This document shows, in pieces, positions 8,251 through 12,464 of a stretch of 12,464 nucleotides of DNA. The notes below the pieces were generated by a model. It was not told where the DNA came from, made no database searches, and saw only the letters and a list, made by a program, of their open reading frames with translations. Positions within the stretch are counted from its first letter, which is position 1. Every line of letters starts with the position of its first letter. The position numbers were made by a program, and so were the translations under genes. This DNA is from Dunaliella salina (taxonomy: Eukaryota; Chlorophyta; Chlorophyceae; Chlamydomonadales; Dunaliellaceae), in NCBI GenBank assembly GCA_002284615.2, contig MU069596.1, positions 402,823 through 415,286 on the forward strand, written 5' to 3'.

Positions 8251-8978
8251 GTGTGTCGGCTGGCACGCTTGGGGGGGCAAGAGCAGGGGTGTGTCCCGCT
8301 ACAAAGGGGCAAGCAGCAAGCGACGAGGAGGGGCTGCTGTCTGTCGTTGCGCGGGGGGTCACCGTGTCCACAGACCGCGGGCACCTCACGCTGACCTGGA
8401 TGGAGCAGCTGGGCGCGCTCGCGCAGGCATGGGCGCAGGCAGCAGGCGCAGCAGGCACAGCAGGCGCAGCAGGCATTGAGCGCGCAGCGCATGAGCCCTG
8501 CCCCTCGCATGGGCTGGATGGCGTCAAGGCAGCAGACGACCAGCGAGGCAGCTGCAGCAGCGACTGTGGAGCACCTGGCTGCTGCTGTGCTCGCGACGCT
8601 CGTGCAGCCGATGGCAGCGGTGTCGGTGGGAGCGGCCGCGGCGGCGGTGGTGGTGCGGGGGGTGATGGCATCGCGAAGGTCCTCACGCTGCAGAGCATCG
8701 CGTTGCGCCATGAGCCTCTGCCATATCCGCCAGCCTTCGCTGCAATTGTTGCTGCCCCAGGGTTTGCATCATACCCTCCGGGAGTCGCATCATACCCCCC
8801 CGGGATGGCATCATACCCACCAGGCAGCAGGGCAAGCAGCAGCAGTAGTGGCGTGGCTGCAGCAGTCCCAGGGGCGAGTGACGAAGGGGTGAGCAGCAGT
8901 CATTGGCGTGAGGTGCCAGGGAAATGGAGTGATCCTAGCGCAGAGGCTGCAGGGGCTGGCGGTAGCAGGAGGGGCAGG
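7501..8978 (+). CDS. ATG2: ATG2-like large exon with several beta-groove blocks
   Basis: Recognisable blocks in order are FELTSGDLRMFHASGIR (7512-7562), MMLFVRAREVALFQL (7603-7647), PLCLLYCPGRSEQLLDA (8107-8157), VTVSTDRGHLTLTWMEQLG (8359-8415) and VLTLQSIALRHEPLPYPP (about 8680-8735). All show alternating strand residues. The block ending in HEP resembles the 'strand then xxP' turn I recall from ATG2 shortly before the GYV block. Linkers include polyGln from (CAG)21 at 7758-7820, a second Gln run at 8217-8249, a Gly-rich stretch near 8620-8665 and three ASYPPG repeats. The donor is AGG|GTGAGT at 8979, phase 0. Small in-frame introns inside cannot be excluded. Confidence 0.74.
7758..7820 (+). 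repeat. (CAG)21, coding polyGln
   Basis: A perfect CAG run in the Gln frame inside the large exon, between two Ala/Pro-rich linkers. It is the longest trinucleotide run in coding sequence here. Confidence 0.93.
8766..8825 (+). repeat. 21-bp coding tandem repeat (ASYPPG), three copies
   Basis: Three units of GCATCATACCC with small changes code for ASYPPGV, ASYPPGM and ASYPPGS. The period keeps frame and the differences are mostly synonymous, which suggests recent expansion within coding sequence. Confidence 0.9.
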
Positions 8979-8991
8979 GTGAGTGGAAGCG

Positions 8992-9022
<31 letters not shown>

Positions 9023-9080
9023 CGGGGGCATCGGCAGCAGCAGCGCTGCGCCTGCAGCACCCCCGCGCACCTCCCCACAG
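8979..9080 (+). other. Intron (102 nt, 3n, stop-free)
   Basis: It is bounded by GTGAGT and CACCTCCCCACAG, both close to consensus, phase 0/0. A GCA run inside would read as polyAla if retained. Confidence 0.62.
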
Positions 9081-9452
9081 GTCCCCAGTGCCGTGGCGCT
9101 TGTGCTTCTTGTGGAACACTGCCGCTTTGAGGTGCAGGGGGCTACGGATGGCAGCCGGCCCAGCACCAAAATCAGCCAAAAAGGCGGTCCATCGAATGCA
9201 TTCCCCCACTCCCCAGCTCACAGCCAACAACCAAGCCTCTCAACCGGTGGTACTGGGCTCCCACAGCAGCAGCAGCAGCGGCGGCGACGGCAGCAGCAGC
9301 TGCAGCAGCGCTCGGAGCATGTGGTCGTGCTTCACTCTCTGAGCTTGCACGTGGCCCATGCTGACCGGCGCGGCCCGGAGTGGGCGCCTGACAGGGCACG
9401 AGACATCGCGGGCTCTGACATCAAGTGTGCAGGATATGTTTGCGTGCTGCAG
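9081..9452 (+). CDS. ATG2: ATG2-like exon ending in the GYV block
   Basis: It begins VPSAVALVLLVEHCRFEVQG, a strand pair, then a Ser/Gln/Arg linker with a CAG-rich run, then EHVVVLHSLSLHVAHA (9315-9362), and ends SDIKCAGYVCVLQ. Joined to the next exon at 10355 this gives GYVCVLQ-ESMVRVQVQSS. That matches in shape the family block 'GYVKVAxExxxEaxLR' as I recall it, with Cys in place of Lys. The donor CTGCAG|GTGCGA is phase 0 and is copied twice more just downstream. This join is one of the best pieces of evidence for ATG2. Confidence 0.78.
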
Positions 9453-9560
9453 GTGCGATCTGGCTATGTCTGCCATGTCTGCCACATATGCTATGTCTGC
9501 GTGCTGCAGGTGCGGCCTGGATTTGTCTGCATGCTGCAGGTGCGGCCCAGCTGGGTGCGT
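9430..9560 (+). repeat. Donor-junction minisatellite, three copies
   Basis: CTGCAG|GTGCG occurs at 9447, 9504 and 9534. It is preceded each time by a version of TATGTTTGCGTG and followed by a CTGG-containing word. Spacings are 57 and 30, both multiples of three, and the gene frame stays open through all copies. Confidence 0.85.
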
Positions 9561-10354
9561 GTGGCTGGGGCAGGCTCGAGTGCGTGCTTGTTTCTGTGCG
9601 CACAGGCAGCTGGCACTGCTCCTTGACACGTGCATGGTTGGGGGGTGGGATGCCATTAGTGTGGATGTATATGAGATAAGACTGTTTGAGGCTTTGTGTG
9701 GGCAGCGATAGAGGCTACAAGTTGGCTGATCAAGTGGAGGCTCATAATGCAGGGGCTGATGAGGCCGATAGAGAGGGTATGCATGAGGCTCCAAGCACGC
9801 CGCAGAGGGAGTGCTGCCTGTTATTTTCCACTTGCATGATGTACTGCAGAGCAGAGGCTCAAAAGCAGAGGCTGATCAAGCAGGGGCTGATGCAGTGGAT
9901 GTTGCATGTAGGCCAAGACAGCGGCTCTGCTCGAGGCCTCGATCAAGCTAACAAAGAGAGTGCCACATATTGCTTCCCACTTTGACCCTGGAGACCAAAC
10001 AGTCAGGGGCTCTCCAAGTGCTCGGGCTATGAATAGGCTCCTGGGCCTTGAAGGCCCAGCAGGGTAGGAGACCGTCAAGAGCAGTGTGGTGTCAAGAGCA
10101 GTGTGGAGGTGTCATGTCTCTACTGCAACAACCCAACTCTGTCCTGTGATGTCCTCTTATGGCATGCAAAGCTTGAGCTCATCGCTGTCGCTTAGCTGCG
10201 CACAAGGATGGCTGTCCACTGCGGCGCCAGACTCCATCAGCCAAAATGTAACCATGCATTTCTCATTTCTCTTTGTGCATTTTCAACTCTGCCCGACCTG
10301 GTTCCCTGACGGGCTGTGTATTTTTTTGGGGCGGCTTGGATCGCCCCTGCACAG
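9453..10354 (+). other. Intron (902 nt)
   Basis: It runs from GTGCGATC to TCGCCCCTGCACAG, phase 0/0, and is not a multiple of three. After the donor-copy array it holds diffuse AGGCTGATCAAG / CAGGGGCTGATG repeats (9720-9900), a perfect 9-bp inverted repeat CTGGGCCTT-G-AAGGCCCAG at 10041-10059, and a 17-bp tandem pair GTCAAGAGCAGTGTG near 10074-10107. No gene is seen. Confidence 0.72.
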
Positions 10355-11599
10355 GAGTCCATGGTGCGCGTTCAAGTCCAATCAAGCCCATACACTGGTT
10401 CTTGTCCTGGACCCAGCCCTTACAACACACTGGTGCAGCATCCCCCACAACCCAGCAGCCAACAACAAGCTGTCCACCCTGACCATTATCAGCAGCAGCA
10501 GCAACAGCGGCAGCAGCAGCAGGAGCAGCAAACACCCCCACCAACTGCGGTGTCCGTGGAAGTCACAAACCAGCATGTCGTAGGCCTTCTAACACCCACT
10601 TCAGCCTCCCTGCTGCTGCAGCTGTCAGCCCAGCTCAGCGCCCTGCTGGCCGCCACAAACCCCCCACGCGCGCCCTCGCCGCCTGCCTCCCACTCACCGC
10701 CCCACAACACCCCACCCTTGCAACACCCATCCGCACCATCTGCAACCGCAGCAAGCTCAGCGGTACCAGGTACAGCTGAACAACACTTGGCCTCTCAAGG
10801 AGTCCAACATTTGGATCTCGGCGCGTCAGTGGAGGCAGCCCCTGGTAGCAACGGGGGCAGCAGCTGCAGCAACAGCAGCAGCATCAGGGCAGCTCTGATC
10901 ATGGCGGCCCTGCAAAGTCCCATGCAGGGGCTCCAACCTGCGCACTCGACTGACCGTGATTCCGCCCAGCAGCCATTGCGCAGCCAGCAGGGCCCCCTGG
11001 CACAACGCCTACCATCATCACCTTCCACAGCTCCACCTCTGCCTTTTGAGCCATTGCCTGCCGAAACATCAAATGCAACAAGGCAGAGCAGCGCCCCCGG
11101 TGCTGGCGCAAGCCACAGCGCCAGCTCGCACCCAGCAGAGTGCGCAGACGCGCCCACCAAACGCGCCAACACTGACAGTGACTCTAACACCATTGTCATC
11201 CTCGACGACTTCTTTTCCCAACCTGCATCTCAGCACACAGCTCTCAGCGGGCCCCTGCCTTCTTCCTCGTCTGTTTCCCCCCAAGTCCCTCGGCAAGGGA
11301 CCATCCCTACGCCCAAGCCCACACGCACACATCGGAGGGCAAGCGGCCCGCCCAACAGGCATAACCATCACCTCGAAGACCCTGAGAGCCCCCAGGGCTC
11401 TTTCGGTGCACCGGACATGGGTGATAGCAACAGTGGCAGGGCGGGCACTGGGTCCTCCAGTGAAGAGGGCAACAGCAATGCTCCTGCTCAGGAGCTGCGT
11501 CAGGCACGGCGTCGGAGCAGAGACACATGTGCACCGGCAGGTTCGCCTGGCGAGGAGCTGCCTGTTTGGGCAACAGGCGAGGACAGCGATGGCTGGGAG
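10355..11599 (+). CDS. ATG2: ATG2-like exon with the DDFF block
   Basis: The exon opens ESMVRVQVQSSPYTG, completing the GYV block. After a Gln/Pro linker comes VSVEVTNQHVVGLLTPTSA (about 10549-10605), continuing into a Leu-rich helix. In ATG2 this position holds a strand plus 'D(T/S)xxxLxxL' helix. A long Ser/Pro/Ala-rich linker leads to NTIVILDDFFSQPA (about 11186-11227), resembling the acidic-aromatic 'VIxDDYFS' motif I recall from animal and plant ATG2. The tail is low-complexity. The most likely donor is GAG|GTGCGT at 11600, phase 0; the frame stays open to 11725. The following WRxYxGxDW-type block of the family is not in the window. Confidence 0.78.
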
Positions 11600-12120
11600 G
11601 TGCGTGGTCGCATGAGTGCATGCTGGATTTTGAGCGATGCCAAGAGAAGCTCCCTGTTTGGGCCACAGGAGAGGATGGCGATGGCTAAGAGGTGCGCAAG
11701 TGCATGTGTGCATGCTGCATTTTGAGCGATGCCAAAAGAAGCTGCCTGTTTGGGCCACAGGAAAGGATGGCGATGGCTAAGAGGTGCGTAAGTGCATGCT
11801 GCAATTTGAGCGATGCCAAAAGAAGCTGCCTGTTTGGGCCACAGAAGAGGATAGCAATGGCTAGGAGGTGCGTGGCGCATGAGTACATTCTGAACTTTGA
11901 GCATTGCCAAGATGAGCTGCCTGTTTGGGCCGTGGTCGAGGAAGGCAATGGCTGGGAGGTGTGTGGGCGCATGAGTACATGCAAATTTTGAGCAACGCCG
12001 AGAGGAGCTGCCTGTTTGGGTAACAGTGGAGGATAGCGATAGCTGGGAGGTGTGAGGGTGCCAGAGTGCATGTCAAGTTGTGAGCGATGCTGGTGTGCTT
12101 GCGGGGGAAGCTGCTGGTTT
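11553..12120 (+). repeat. Donor-junction minisatellite, six to seven copies of 84-92 bp (last interval 103 bp)
   Basis: The word CCTGTTTGGG recurs at 11561, 11653, 11745, 11829, 11920 and 12011, with a worn copy at 12114. Each unit holds GAGCTGCCTGTTTGGG-like sequence and a GAG|GTG donor-like site (11600, 11692, 11784, 11868, 11959, 12050), then GCATG and a TTTTGAGCGATGCC tail. Intervals of 92, 92, 84, 91, 91 and 103 do not keep a reading frame. Confidence 0.9.
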
Positions 12121-12464
12121 GGGCTCTGACAAGCAATGGAGTGTTTGCTTGAGGTTGTAATCTGATCACAACCTCCAGCAAGCACTGCATCACTTGTCAG
12201 AGAGATCACATGCCTTTCCAAAAGGAACATTTCATCTGCTCTTTTTATCAATGCAAGTGGCCATGTCGGTGAGGCTGTTTTGTAATGCATGCGTGCTGTC
12301 TGCCTCGCACCCTTAAAAGTGTGCAAGTTGGCCTGAGTGAGCTGTGTGCTCCTGTTGAAAGACCCTGCGTTGCTTCTATTCATGGCTGAAGATGAGGACA
12401 CTTGACCTCGATCTGTGATCAAAGTAATTCTTTGACCAGTGAGAAATTTTGAATTTTTCAAGGG
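11600..12464 (+). other. Partial intron, 3' end outside window
   Basis: It starts at the proposed donor and contains the donor-copy array, then a large hairpin, then about 260 bases of unique, AT-richer sequence. No continuation of ATG2 is recognised before the window ends. Confidence 0.6.
12124..12202. repeat. 35-bp inverted repeat with 9-base loop
   Basis: The arms 12124-12158 and 12168-12202 pair at 30 of 35 positions plus one possible G-U pair, with loop AATCTGATC. The arms start CTCTGACAAG and end CTTGTCAGAG. As RNA this would be a stable stem of miRNA-precursor size; as DNA it could be a very small foldback/MITE relic. No clear target-site duplication is seen. Confidence 0.85.

Noticed and set aside
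10316..10354. Start codon of a separate gene at 10316
   Set aside because: The frame before 10355 is unrelated sequence ending in a good acceptor, and joining 9452 to 10355 restores a family-like block.
11069..12461. Long minus-strand open frames (229 and 258 codons) with a repeated peptide
   Set aside because: They are antisense to the ATG2-like exon and the 84-92 bp array. The repeated peptide follows from the tandem DNA, and the period is not a multiple of three.

Overview
The window looks like nuclear DNA of a eukaryotic green alga, probably chlorophycean. It carries one large intron-split gene on the + strand, with GC-rich exons, many CAG/CTG tracts, long (GT)n and (GAT)n microsatellites, GTGAGT/GTGCGT-type donors and CTGCAG-type acceptors. 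The exact genus cannot be fixed from sequence alone; a Dunaliella- or Haematococcus-like repeat-rich genome is a guess. No bacterial operon, rRNA, tRNA or CRISPR is seen.

The gene is best read as the middle part of ATG2, the autophagy bridge-type lipid-transfer protein. Neither its chorein N-terminus nor its C-terminus is in the window. I propose ten coding segments: 580-745, 827-993, 1228-1329, 1438-1535, 3282-3731, 4529-4990, 6932-7386, 7501-8978, 9081-9452 and 10355-11599. Splice phases agree at every proposed junction. Short amphipathic beta-strand-like blocks occur in the order I recall from plant-type ATG2. The two strongest are a GYV-type block that joins cleanly across the 9453-10354 intron and an IVILDDFF block at 11192-11215. 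Between these blocks the protein is filled with Gln-, Ser-, Ala-, His- and Pro-rich linkers, many made from CAG tracts read in different frames.

The introns are the most unusual part. Several are packed with tandem repeats whose unit contains an exon-intron junction. At the acceptor side, six copies (6391-6931) of a 90-122 bp unit each resemble the pyrimidine tract, AG and first exon codons of the exon at 6932. At the donor side, six copies (11554-12060) of an 84-92 bp unit each carry the exon end and a GAG|GTG donor. Smaller versions lie at 9447-9540 (three CTGCAG|GTGCG donors), 4991-5520 (repeated GTGAGG donors), 1536 (a GT microsatellite starting exactly at a donor) and 278-620 (an acceptor-like array). 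The introns seem to have grown by repeated copying of splice junctions, leaving ladders of decoy splice sites.

Other items are a nearly perfect 35-bp inverted repeat (12124-12202) that would fold as a miRNA- or MITE-like hairpin, and five short stop-free introns of 3n length whose retention would keep the frame. The long introns at 1536-3281 and 3732-4528 hold no recognisable gene.
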